Shown: piece after piece, positions 11,832 to 22,262 of the stretch
How positions within the stretch are numbered: the stretch's first letter is position 1
Layout of the letters: every line of letters begins with the position of its first letter
Origin: Sisyra terminalis
Lineage: Eukaryota > Arthropoda > Insecta > Neuroptera > Sisyridae
Length of the DNA stretch: 64,000 bases
NCBI GenBank assembly: GCA_958496175.1
Contig: OY292274.1
Coordinates: 32,031,482 to 32,095,481 of the forward strand
Direction of reading: 5' to 3'
Position numbers and translations under genes: made by a program
Notes under the pieces: model-generated
The model's database searches: none
The model's input: the letters and a program-made list of their open reading frames with translations, nothing else
What the model was told of the DNA's origin: nothing

Positions 11832-13504
11832 TTTTACTGTTTAAGGCTTCGCTAGCGCCCTCCAATATTCTGCTGGTATAATTTTAAAACATACCAAAAA
11901 TTTAAATGATTTAGTGGATTTAGTAGATTCAAAAGATTCAAAACGATTTGATTTACATCAAAAAAAATCTTTAAATTTACACAGAAATTCTATAACTGAC
12001 AGTGAAATTTGTCATGAAAATAGTAGGTCTATAATTGCACTATAATATACCAAAACAAAACTGTCAGCGTGGTAATATTATTGCCTATTGTGGCCAAAAA
12101 TATGTATGGTACGTATTAGTACGTATGGTATGTATAATATGTATTTAACATAATTAAACTATTTAAATATACAGTACCATATATATAGGATATGAAGCAA
12201 ACCACATCAAATAGATCACTTTTGAACTCACTGATATTTTTTTTCATACTATCTTCTCCTAAAACTTTTCTGTGAATTTTTTCCTACTATAATTTTACAA
12301 AAATGGCTTTGTTTTTCTTACTTTATCCCATTTTTTAAGAATCTTATCAACCGAGGTGTTCTTTTATTTTTAGCAATATTACTTTAAAAAAGTACAATCA
12401 AAAATAGTCATATTCTATGATTTTTTTTTACCAAAACCAACTAAAACCATCAATTTTTCAAAGTTTGCTATTTTAATGTACAATCTAAAAGTTTAATTCT
12501 TATTTTACCAAAAATACTGCCATTTATTTTAAATTGAATCAACAAAATCCCAACTGAGTTAATCTTTGTTTTTATTTTATTTTCAAGATTATTTTACAAT
12601 ATAATTTTCAAAAAAAAAAATAGTTTTTAAAATTCGAGTAGTTGCTTTTAATGTTTCTTCCTAACAAACAAATAAAATTAGTAGTGTCCGACCGAACTTT
12701 CGGTTTTGGCTGTAGTCAAGCCGAAACTACAACCGAAACCGTAACTGAATTCGTGAGATAAAAATGTTAAAAAATTATTGTTTTTCACTTATTATTTGAT
12801 CAATAATTTTTATTATTTCTTCAATTATGAATACTGATATCTATTAGTTCATTGAATTTTGTTTAATATTATCTTAAATATTTTTTTCAGTTCGAAAGAA
12901 AACTGATTCAAGTTTACTAGAATTATTTTGTTTTTAAGATATATGAAAGAGTATTTTCTATTTTGTGTACCTAAACATATAAGGTAAAAAGTAATTTTGT
13001 TTTGTAACTTGTTTTTATTATTTTATGTTATTCGTAACTAATATTAAAGAGAAATATTAGGTGCATTTTTTTCAAATCGACCCATTATTTCAGAATAAAT
13101 AATTTATTTGAAATAAGAAGTAATATGTTATGTTGAATGATTAGTACAAATATCAGAGACTAAATTTTTAATGAATGCCTATAGGATTTAAAAGTAAGGA
13201 CTGACAAAATTACTAAAAATCAGTAATGTTTTTACCAATATTGTTGTTCATTACAATTTAAACATAGTTTTTTGAATTCAAACCCCCCTGCCCCAATTTT
13301 AATTGAATCATCCTTTATTTCCATGTTATTTTCGTTTTAAATATGAAGTAATCAGAATTACTATTGAAAAACTAATAAAGTAATATTATTTAGAAAAGGT
13401 CATTTACAATTCCGGAAAGCTTTAAAACAGGAAATTTTAACGTATACAATGTGATAAGTAGTAAAAATTATGTCTTTTCATTGAACTATTAAGGAAAATG
13501 GTTC
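11832..13504. other. Intergenic DNA upstream of the RING gene
   Basis: The first ~100 bases upstream of the ATG (TTCGCTAGCGCCCTCC) are GC-richer and may be the promoter. Otherwise AT-rich. A hAT-like end is present near 12681-12755; no gene is seen. Confidence 0.5.
12681..12755. mobile_element. Possible DNA-transposon end remnant
   Basis: The block 'agtgtccgaccgaactttcg' is followed by repeats of CCGAAAC/CCGAAACTAC. This resembles the subterminal repeats of hAT-type elements. Only one end is found, so the class is tentative. Confidence 0.35.
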
Positions 13505-14160
13505 TATGACAGTTGCCCACTAGACAATTCCTCACACGAAAATTGCCCATTAAAAGTTGCGCACTAGCATTGTTACTAACACGAAAGTTGCACACATCGA
13601 AATTTACTCACACTGAAATTAACGCACAATGATATATCCTCACATAGTAATGAACCCACGATAAAAAATATTTATTTAATTTTTTGTTTGATTAAATGTT
13701 ACTTTATTATTAGTATTGTTATACTACTAACCTTTTTGAAACAAATATCTTACTTTTTTGAAAAGATGTACTTAAACTTAAAACAAAAGAAAGAGCTCAT
13801 GTCCCTTTTAGTCACGTCAATATCTGGCAACGTTTCAGTTTCTACTTTGTCTTTAATTTAATTCGCAATGTTTAATTAATTCAATTTTATTATTGTAAAA
13901 TATCGTTATACTAACAATACTCTAGTAATATTAATAATAAAAAAAACATATTAAATAATAAATAAAATAAATATTTTATCCTATTGGTTAATTTCCATAA
14001 GAGTTTATATCATTGTGCGTTAATTTAATCTATGAAAGGAATTTTCTATGTGAGTAATTTTCTATGTGGGCAACTTTCGTGTGAGTACTAATGCTAGAGA
14101 GCAACTTTCTGTGGGCAAATTTCATGTAAGGATTTTTCTAGTGGACAAGTGTCTGGTCAT
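13505..14160. mobile_element. Fold-back element with long repetitive TIRs
   Basis: The left arm (13505-13650) and the inverted right arm (about 14000-14160) match imperfectly over ~150 bp. Both are built of iterated units such as CACACGAAAGTTGC-CCAC. The outer ends align as ATGAC...CCACTAGA in both arms. The centre holds the left half of a MITE-A copy (13797-13905), apparently inserted. No transposase is present. Confidence 0.65.
13797..13905. mobile_element. MITE-A half copy inside fold-back
   Basis: Begins 'ctcatgtcccttttag', continues 'ggcaacgtttcagtttctac' and ends near 'ttaattcaattttatta'. It matches the left arm of the full MITE-A copies. The right arm is missing. Confidence 0.65.
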
Positions 14161-14359
14161 CAAGAAAATTGCATGAAGAAAAATTCTGATAACAATTTTA
14201 ATGCGTAAAATTAAATTACAAATTAACAATATTAAACTTACGAGGTAGGGTGCGTCATATAGGTATTCTATCGTTATTCAATGCTATCTATAGCATTGGA
14301 CATTGAAGATATTATAAACCGCGAATTATCAAGAAATGGAAATTCAATCTGATTGATTC

Positions 14360-14593
14360 TAAACGGATTAAATTTTGCTATGTATATATACTTACAAATT
14401 ACTCAGGTATCTATAGTTAATATGGTTATTATTAACCTTTGACAAAATATTTTCTTTACTGAATTGATAAACTTGAAATTTGTGAAACTGTTTGACTCGC
14501 TAATTGTTAATTTGTAATTGTGAAGAAATTGTACAGTATTTTTTTATTGTTGAAATTATACTTACAACGGACAACGTCCGCCAGGTCCGCTAG
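14360..14593 (+). mobile_element. Helitron 3' part, second family (H4)
   Basis: Ends with CGTCCGCCAGGTCCGCTAG at 14593, then A. The preceding ~230 bp matches in inverted orientation the copy at 20107-20375. Landmarks include 'cacaattacaaatt', 'ttgacaaaatatttt' and 'attaaattttgct'. The 5' end was not located. It directly abuts the 5' end of Helitron H2, three bases away. Confidence 0.6.
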
Positions 14594-15047
14594 AAATCTA
14601 TACTAATATATAAAATTCTTACGTCTGTCTGTACATTTCGATTTTGAACCCAATTTTAGGGTAAATATTTGTTTCAAGAGGCTCTTATTCCGAATTTAAC
14701 ATTTTTAAAATTTTTGTCTGTCTGTCTGTGTGTCCCGATTTAACTGAAGAACGGAACAACCAAATTTAATGAAATTTGGTATTAAGATACAACACACTTT
14801 CCCACAGACTATAGACTACTTATCATTCCAAAAAAATAATAAGGGAAGGTATTCCCTAGGGATGAAAACATAAATTTTTCACTAGACCGGTGAGTTATAT
14901 ATCATTAGAAAGGTAATTTAAAGTTAGAAAATAATCTGTAAAAATATTTTTAGTTAAACTGATAAAAAGCACAGTAAATTCAATTTAAATTTTAAAACAT
15001 TGCCTCTTAGAAATATAAACCTTTATGTATATAAAACACATAGTTGA

Positions 15048-15147
15048 TGTTAATAGCGTAATGGCTTACGTTTCTGACATTCTGATCCTCCTAATTATAA
15101 AGATGTGGGTTCGGATCTTACAGCAAACTTTTTTTTTATTTTTTTTT
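15048..15147 (+). ncRNA. tRNA-like pol III module in Helitron H2 (a)
   Basis: A-box TAGCGTAATGG (15054-15064) and B-box GGTTCGGATCT (15108-15118) are at tRNA-like spacing. The T-arm GTGGG-loop-CTTAC can pair with G-U wobbles. A run of T residues from 15129 would act as a pol III terminator. It is not recognised as any functional tRNA; a tRNA-derived pol III unit is the inference. Transcription is unproven. Confidence 0.5.
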
Positions 15148-15687
15148 ACAAAATTGTTGTACCTAGACCTTTAGAGTTACTCAATATTGAAATAATAACA
15201 AAAAAAATAATAGTAGTAGTAGTAATAATAATAATAGTAATTAAACTTAAAGTAAATACGTTTTTAAAACCGTGCATACATAAAATCGTGTAATTATATA
15301 TTTCCTCTGCCAGATGAAATTTTAATAATCGGTGTATTCCTTATAAGAAGTAGGCATGTGAAAAAATTTTTTTTGGAAAATGCCTACCCTAAAAGAGTGA
15401 ATTGGGGTGATTAAGTTTCTTTGAAAAAATGTAGAGTTAATCAACAAACGAAATTTTGAATTTACTAAGTGTAATTAATAAATAAATAATTAATTAATAA
15501 TAAGTTTCTGTTTTTGTTATATCATTTTAACTACAGCATTTTAAATAACGTCATTTCACTTAATTAGTATGAAAGTTTAGGTAGTCGGTTCTTATACCAA
15601 ATACCATAGAGGCGGTTTTTAATTTTTGTTTGTTTTTCAACAATCAAACTTTTTAAAATCTAATTTTTATGAACTAATAATTGTGAA

Positions 15688-15883
15688 CTGGAGCAATTAT
15701 ATACTCTGCTAAAAAGCATTATGGAAGCAATTTTTTGTCATATAACAACAATTGGTTTTCAAATTGTTTTAAATACCGAAGAAGAGTTAGCATAGAAGAT
15801 ATATATATATTTATTGATGATAATGAAATATGACAAAAAATTGCTTCCATAATGCTTTTCTGCAGAATATATAATTGCTCCAG
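15688..15883. repeat. 56-bp inverted repeat (hairpin) inside H2
   Basis: Arms 15688-15743 and 15828-15883 are complementary at 53 of 56 positions without gaps and are separated by 84 bases. Both outer ends read CTGGAGCAATTATATA inwards. The partner Helitron H3 has only a degraded version near 35219-35275. Confidence 0.75.
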
Positions 15884-16319
15884 GTTGCAATCATCTATCT
15901 ATTATTATAAAGAGGAGAGATTTGATTGTTTGTTTGCTTTGAATGAGCTCCAAAACTACTTGACCGATTTGAAAAATTTTCTCACTGTTGGGAAGCTACA
16001 CTATTTCCGGTGAACATAGGCTATATTAAATTTTCAAAAAAGCTAGGAACCCACACTAAAACTCCAATAATGTAACTCAAGGTCTGAAAAAATTACCAAA
16101 AAACATTTTTTTATCGCGTGCGCTGCGAAAACTATTGGTTATAGAACAAAATAATGTGCTACGATTTTGCAGAACATATTATTATCTACAAAAAATAGTG
16201 CGACAGCATATGTCTAACTATTATAGTTATGTCACAATAAGTGTTTTTTCATTTTAAAAAATATACATAAATGCCACCGCTATAAAAGCTCTTTTTTTTA
16301 TACTTTGGGATTAATTATA

Positions 16320-16409
16320 CGTTCATAGCGCATTCGCCTACATATATGACATTCTTATGCTCACAATAAAAGAGACGTGGGTTCGAATCTTACATTAGAC
16401 TTTTTTTTT
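16320..16409 (+). ncRNA. tRNA-like pol III module in Helitron H2 (b)
   Basis: A-box-like TAGCGCATTCG (16326-16336) and near-perfect B-box GGTTCGAATCT (16380-16390) are followed by nine T residues from 16401. It has the same T-arm (GTGGG/CTTAC) as modules (a) and H3, so the modules are related. No intact acceptor stem was established. Confidence 0.5.
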
Positions 16410-16925
16410 ACAAAATTGTTTTTGGAAAAAGGTTCACTCGGGAATCGAAACAATGAGATGGGATTCTAACTAATATTCAAAAATCTAGACTCTTAACTTC
16501 TGTTATTTTGACGCGAGTATTTTGATAACTTTCGACTTTTTTTAGTCATAATTTAGACCGACTTTATTGGACTTGACGATATTTTGTATTTATGTATAGA
16601 TACTGATTGATTTATGGATTATTTGGTTCACGGTAGGTATGCCTACCGACGGTATACGCAATTGAACATACTCTTCTTAGATATTTATAAATATTTTTTG
16701 AAGTTTAATTGATGATTACATACAACTATTTTATTCTAAGCAACAGTTGATTAAATATGTCTCTTTAAAGTCGACAAAGCAGTGTTTTTAAGTATGATTA
16801 TGTTTTTCGTAAAACAAATAAGAAAAATAAAAATGTTCACGTACCACTATAAATAGCAAATCTAAAAAGAAAATATAATCTACCTACACCTACGTTACGC
16901 TGACGAAGTTGCGGGGATCAGCTAG

Positions 16926-18505
16926 TAGATAATAATTCTATAATTAATTCGAGAGTGTTAATTTTACGATAATATAAGCTATTTTGTTGGATGAAGTCTT
17001 TTTAAATTGTTGTAACTTATACGACTTCTATTTTATACATTTATATTGTTATTTATAATCGCTTGAAGGTCTAGTAATAAACTGCGGAACGTTGCGAAAA
17101 ATAAAAAAAAAACTGTCTTAATTATTTAAATTATAAAAGATTCTCAATAATCCTCGGAACCATAATAATTGAAGACAAACTTTGGATCGGAATTAATAAT
17201 AACTAAATTAATTATTAACATTAGTTAGCATGATCTAAAAACCGTCGACAGTCATTAACATTGTCGACGATTTTCTGACCACGCTGACAAAGTAGCGGTT
17301 ATCGGATGGTTACAAAAAAATATAAATATATCTATGTATAACTACATAATAAAAAAATACACTTTTTCCAGAAAGTTTTTCATAATTTTAAGAATAGTAG
17401 GGAAACTATTTGAATCTTCAGAATTTCAACAAAATCTGCAGAAAATCTTTCAAGAAATTCAAATCGACAAAGACATAGAAAGAAAATTTTTTGAATTTAG
17501 TTTTTCGCATTCTAATAAACCGCTGAATTCAATTGTTCATTTTTCTATTTAATAAGAATTGATACATTTAATTCCTTCAAAAATTGTCATAGTACCTAAT
17601 ATTAAGTTTCTTGATATAAAGGTACGTATGATAAGGAACTTTTTTGTTATGATAAAAGTAAGACATTATCATTTAATTTACCCTTGTTAAAATTTTGTGA
17701 TAAGAATAAAGAGGCACATAATTTATATTTTGGACTGGTCACCCACATTCGAGAACAATAAGAATTATGACTAAAAGTAAAGTATTTATATATAAAATAT
17801 TTAAAATTAAAACAAGGTTTTTTATTCTATTTTGATTGAACATTGTAGTTATACAATAAAGAACTTTTGAGTATTAAAAAATAGTAAAAATAAGTCTTCG
17901 AAAAAATTTTAAAATAAAATAGAAAAATAATATTTATTTATTTATTTTATTTTATTGTGAACTAGTTAATACCCACGAGTTCCTTAACACATTACTACGC
18001 AGGGTCGATCTTAGCTGGAGTACAGGAATTTTCTGGAGGAGGGGGTTTTAGAGTTTTTCGGAAGCAGACGAATAGTTGTAATTTGCTGTTAAAGATCTTA
18101 ACTGATTTGTACAAAAAATTTCGAATCGATGTATTTGTATAGTTGATATATGAATTTTATTCTAAATTTAATGTTAAAGCTATCAATTAGCCTCTTCTTT
18201 TAACCTTTCAAGGACGTTTTGAATTTTTAAATTTTTAAAAATTCTTAAACGAGAATTTAAAAAGAATTTTTAATCAAAACCAACTTTAATGTATACTCTG
18301 TCAATAAAAAAAGAATTATGAAAAACAGGTTATATCGACTTGGTTTTTAAATTTGACAAAGAATCGATTATTATTTGACTTTAGAGAAGAAAGATCTAAC
18401 ATTTTTCAAATGACGGGTACCTTTTACAAGGCTATTGTAGCGCCCATTCCTAATCGTTGTATCTATTCATAAATAAATTCATAAAAAATTATAAAGTTTT
18501 ATATT
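16926..18505. other. AT-rich intergenic DNA
   Basis: A short block at 17270-17320 (GACAAAGTAGCGGTTATCGGAT) looks like a degraded Helitron 3' end. A TTTA-rich run lies at 17933-17957. A 72-codon ORF at 17334-17552 has no recognisable domain or codon bias and is not called a gene. Confidence 0.45.
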
Positions 18506-18880
18506 TTCGCTATGTCCCTTTAAGCGACACCAATATCTGGCGTTGTGAAAGTTTTCGCCTCCCGGGGCCGAGTGGAAATTCGTCAACCCCTATTTTCCTC
18601 ATTAGTGAAGAAATTGGTAAAAGTCAAATACCTTTGATTTCTTTAAATATTTCAAAATGTTCCTTTCGTGTTTTTCCAAATACGAATTCTTTTATGAAAT
18701 TATCAATGCCAATATGCAACCCCCTTTTTATGTGCTGCCTCCTCCTCATACTCTTTACGCTAAGTTTATTTTTAATTCAATTCTCGCGATTTTTTTGTTC
18801 ACTCAATTCTAATGTCATATAATTTTCTCTTTTGTATCGTTGTCAGGTATTGATGTTGCTAAAAGGGACAAATGCTAGAT
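18506..18880. mobile_element. MITE-A copy, interrupted
   Basis: The left arm begins 'ctatgtccctttaagcgac' (about 18510-18563) and the right arm ends 'tgctaaaagggacaaatg' (about 18755-18880). About 190 bases of unrelated sequence separate them. The open frame across it is incidental. Confidence 0.55.
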
Positions 18881-19035
18881 TTTTTAAACAAAGGAAATTT
18901 ACAAAGAATTACAAAACAAAATTTTGATTACAGTTTTTAATTTTGGAATTTATCAGAAGGGTCACTTTTGTCAACTTTTGTTTTTTTTAAAGTTTGAATA
19001 AATTAGATTTTTTAAAACAATGTGTATTAGATTTT

Positions 19036-19403
19036 TCATAGTTGGCGAAGTCCTCTGATTCGTTTTAATTCTTCTCTTGTGTAATCAGAAAATTTGTTTA
19101 TCCCATATGTGGCAGTTCCTTGTTTATTTTTATTCAATTCCTCAATTTTTTTCAAATTTGCTTTAAATATTTCAAAACGCATATAATACTCTTCATCATC
19201 TTCGTAGTGTCGCTGATATTTTGTAATAAAATTTTGAAATTCCTGTCAAAATATTTATTACTGAAATATATCTATTTCTTTAACAAAATAAAAATTATAC
19301 TCACTTGCTCTTCTTCAGAAAGTTTTTCTTCCGGTGAAGCTTCAACGTTTGCCATTACAGTAGTTATCGATCCTAAAATCGCAAGAATTATGAAAAATTT
19401 CAT
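19036..19403 (-). CDS. Secreted I29 cathepsin-propeptide inhibitor
   Basis: Small cysteine-protease inhibitor formed only by an inhibitor_I29 (cathepsin L propeptide-like) domain, as in BCPI, CTLA-2 and Crammer proteins. Minus-strand exons are 19403-19305 and 19242-19036, with a 62-bp GT/AG intron in phase 0; the product is 101 residues. Residues 1-19 are a signal peptide (MKFFIILAILGSITTVMA). The ERFNIN signature fits exactly: E-x3-R-x3-F-x2-N-x3-I-x3-N within EYYMRFEIFKANLKKIEELN. The GNFD-type motif G-x-N-x-F-x-D is present as YGINKFSDYT. The protein stops soon after, at RGLRQL, with no protease domain downstream, so it is a stand-alone inhibitor. A TATA-like element (19480-19485, minus) and GATAA sites lie upstream. 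The target, probably a cathepsin L-type enzyme, is inferred. Confidence 0.85.
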
Positions 19404-19500
19404 CTTTTTTCACTGAATATTCAATGCTTGTGGTTTGAGAAAAAATATTACTAACTTTTGTTATCGTTATGCTTGAATACTTATATTATTTCTTTATCAA
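19404..19500 (-). promoter_or_regulatory. Putative I29 inhibitor promoter
   Basis: Reading minus, ATATAAG lies at about 19480-19485, some 77 bases before the ATG, a normal TATA distance for a short 5'UTR. GATAA motifs occur at 19461-19465 and 19494-19498. GATA sites are frequent in insect midgut promoters, so gut expression is a guess. Confidence 0.35.
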
Positions 19501-20106
19501 AAAATGGCAGGGATAATAGTTTATCTATATGGCTTACACAGATGTTTATGTAACCAAGTCTGTGTCCAGCTAATCATAAACATTTATTGTAGATGGGGAA
19601 AATTTAATAATCCTTCTTATATTATTTTTGTAAAAAAAGGTATAAGACAAAACAGAGTGAAAAATTAATATTTAAATTAATTGTTTCTAATTTTCTGTAA
19701 ATGATACTATGATTTCCGCACCCTTATTTACTGTTTACTACGTCATTTAAACGAGATTTGGAAGACGGAATGAGGAGCTTTGATATTTGTTTTTCCTAAC
19801 ATAGGTAGCTTTTGGAAAATAATATTTAAGAATCTAATATGAGTTCCTTAAATTTCTTGTAAATGTATGATTGTCATCGAATCTGTTGTATGTACAGATA
19901 AAAACTATAACAATAAAAACAAAGGTCAAAGGTTACTCCTTGATTTATTGAATTTAGGAGGTACAATAACTCTAGTTCTAGTAATATAACTTTGTTATGT
20001 AATATAATCTAGGCGTATGAATTGTGGATGTATTCATTATTCTATCTAGCTAAAATATGCTTTAGATTTTTTTTAATTATCTTCTAATTTTAATATTTAT
20101 ATGAAA
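19501..20106. other. AT-rich intergenic DNA
   Basis: No gene or repeat family is recognised between the I29 inhibitor promoter and the second-family Helitron end. Confidence 0.5.
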
Positions 20107-20375
20107 CTAGCGGACCTGACAGACATTGTACTTCCCAAACGTTAGTTTTCGTTTGGCTGCCATAATTGGTATAAATTCGACCATAAAACCAATAATATAA
20201 AATCATCACAATTACAAATTCAGAATATGAACTCCAATTAGTGAGTGACACAATTTAATGAATTTCAAGTTAGCAATACAAGATACAAAATATTTTGTCA
20301 ATGGCAAACAATAACTACACCTAAATAAGGTGTATTCAATACACATACAAAGCAAAATTTAATACAAATGTAACA
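20107..20375 (-). mobile_element. Helitron 3' part, second family (H5)
   Basis: On the minus strand this ends in CAGGTCCGCTAG (finishing at 20107), then T. It shares ~230 bp with the element ending at 14593. The 5' terminus was not found. Confidence 0.55.
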
Positions 20376-21361
20376 AATTCAGTATTTATTATTTTAAGAT
20401 ATCATCAATATATCTGAAGAATCAATGATCGAATTTGTTTATAATACGTTCAATGTTTATACTCTTCATTACCACATTTTCATTTATTTCTTTCTAATTC
20501 TCCGATTGTTTAATTATTACAATTCTTTGAAAAAAAATTGTTCTTTAATTTGGTCGACATTTACTAGCTCATTTTCATCTTTAAATAATATCTTATTTCT
20601 AATCGAGAACCTTTACAGTAGTTATAATTTAATATACTAATAGTATAAATGTGCATTTTTGCATTACAAACATGAAACATTACAAACTGTGCACTTCAAT
20701 TTCATTTATACGAGCGTACGTATAAATAATGTAGATATTTAAATAACTGGTAACAATGTTTCGATTTTAACGGCATTTTGATTCTTAAATTTGAAATTTT
20801 GATTGTGAATATCAGATAGAATTTGACACTTCTTCTTACCTTTTTCACTTATAGAGTTAAATTGTGAATCTAGACCATCTAGAGTTCCGCTTTAAATACA
20901 CACAGAAAATTTCTGCAAAATAAGTCTGCCGGCTTAGGAGGAGTTCAGTGACAAGCACACGTACAGAAGAATTATATGCATAAAGATATTATTAAAACAT
21001 TTAAAAACCTATTTCAAAAAAGAGATGACTACTTAAAGAATATCGCATTTAATATTTCGATTATTTTATCGATTATATTAAAATTAGCTACGTTATTTAC
21101 ATTACAATAAATAACGCTCAAGATAATAAAATTTAGAAAATAATTAAGCTTTAATGACATGTATATAATGCGGGAATTTCTTAATAACACGACTGTTTGA
21201 TGACAAAGAAAGGTAACATTTTTAATTGGTTCAGAACCTTTAAAATGATTGGTTGTGTGATATTTGTTTTGAGTTATATTCAATACTTACAATATTTCAA
21301 AACTAGGCTCGTGCTTATAATTGCTAGGCACCAATTTCAAAAATCGTATAGAAATAATATA
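20376..21361. other. AT-rich intergenic DNA
   Basis: ORFs at 20425-20640, 21029-21283 and 21197-21421 lack domains and start or splice support. Nothing else is seen before the TIR element at 21365. Confidence 0.5.
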
Positions 21362-21364
21362 CTA

Positions 21365-22259
21365 GTAGGGGAGACTGGGTACAAAAGTAACGGCGGGTCG
21401 AAAGTAACAAATACTTTCTAGGCTTATCCAATGGGCGAATTCCGCTTTGCTGCCATCAGGTGATAGCCTAGAGCACCCCCCTCAATCGCATTAAGTCGAT
21501 GCGCAATGCGTTGTTAGGTTATATAATAGGACGTAATGTGTTTTAACGAGCCAAAAGTAGATTTTTCGACGTTTTCTTATTTATTGTTTACATAGTTGTA
21601 AAAGAATCATAGCAATCCGAATGTTTGCATATCCATTCTTGATTACATAAATTGTACATTGTTTAGATTCATTTTTGTCTAGCACGTTCCGTTTTAAGGT
21701 TATATTACACGTTTTATTAAAAATGAGAATGGGTACAAAAGTAACATAGCCCCCTAGCGCACAAAAGTAATATGTAACTTTTGTTCTCGTAATGATTTTA
21801 TTACTAACATCATACTTTTATAGATATCAACTTCAATAGAATGGTTTTCGATATATTTCCGTGTCGGTAGTTCTTCATGCAGTAGTTTTTATGCGTTGTC
21901 GCGGCATTCTATATTGATTAATTTCCTTAAAATATATATTTTTTGAGTATTTTAAATGCTGAATTTGGTTTATATCACTAATATAAAATATTTAAATAAG
22001 TAATTTGTTGATTTAACTTGTATTGTTGTTTTCATTAGCAACCCTTAGCAGTCTTGTTATTTTCGACCCACAGCGACAATTTTTTTTAACTCTGTGTTAT
22101 TCATATAAAACACACCATAATTTAATAAATCAAGTTACTATCGTGAAGAACATAAACTAAATTTATATGTGGTTATATTCATTTAATGGCAATAATAACA
22201 CCCAGCCAGAAATCAAAGTGAAAGTACAAATTGTTACTTTTGTACCCGGTCTCCCCTAC
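21365..22259. mobile_element. 895-bp TIR element (non-autonomous)
   Basis: Both termini read GTAGGGGAGACYGGGTACAA inwards; the inverted repeats match at 26 of 27 positions. The trinucleotide CTA flanks both sides (21362-21364 and 22260-22262), a likely 3-bp target duplication as in PIF/Harbinger-type elements. The TIR motif GTACAAAAGTAAC recurs inside (near 21732). There is no transposase. Confidence 0.75.
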
Positions 22260-22262
22260 CTA

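Larger units (their letters stand above)
14597..16925 (+). mobile_element. Composite Helitron H2
   Basis: Starts TCTATACTAATATATAAAA at 14597 and ends GCGGGGATCAGCTAG at 16925, followed by T. A second, different Helitron 5' terminus (TCTATCTATTATTATAAAG, as in H1) lies inside at 15894, so the element has two starts and one end. The full-length partner H3 (33953-36357, minus) has the same outer ends. It carries two tRNA-like pol III modules and a 56-bp hairpin but no Rep/helicase ORF. Confidence 0.72.

Noticed and set aside
17334..17552. 72-codon ORF after a TTTTTCCAG acceptor
   Set aside because: It looks slightly coding but has no homologous motif, no donor and no partner exons.
18457..18822. 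121-codon ORF
   Set aside because: It spans an interrupted MITE-A copy and has no domain.
19120..19416. 98-codon plus-strand ORF
   Set aside because: It is antisense to the two-exon I29 inhibitor, which has exact family motifs.
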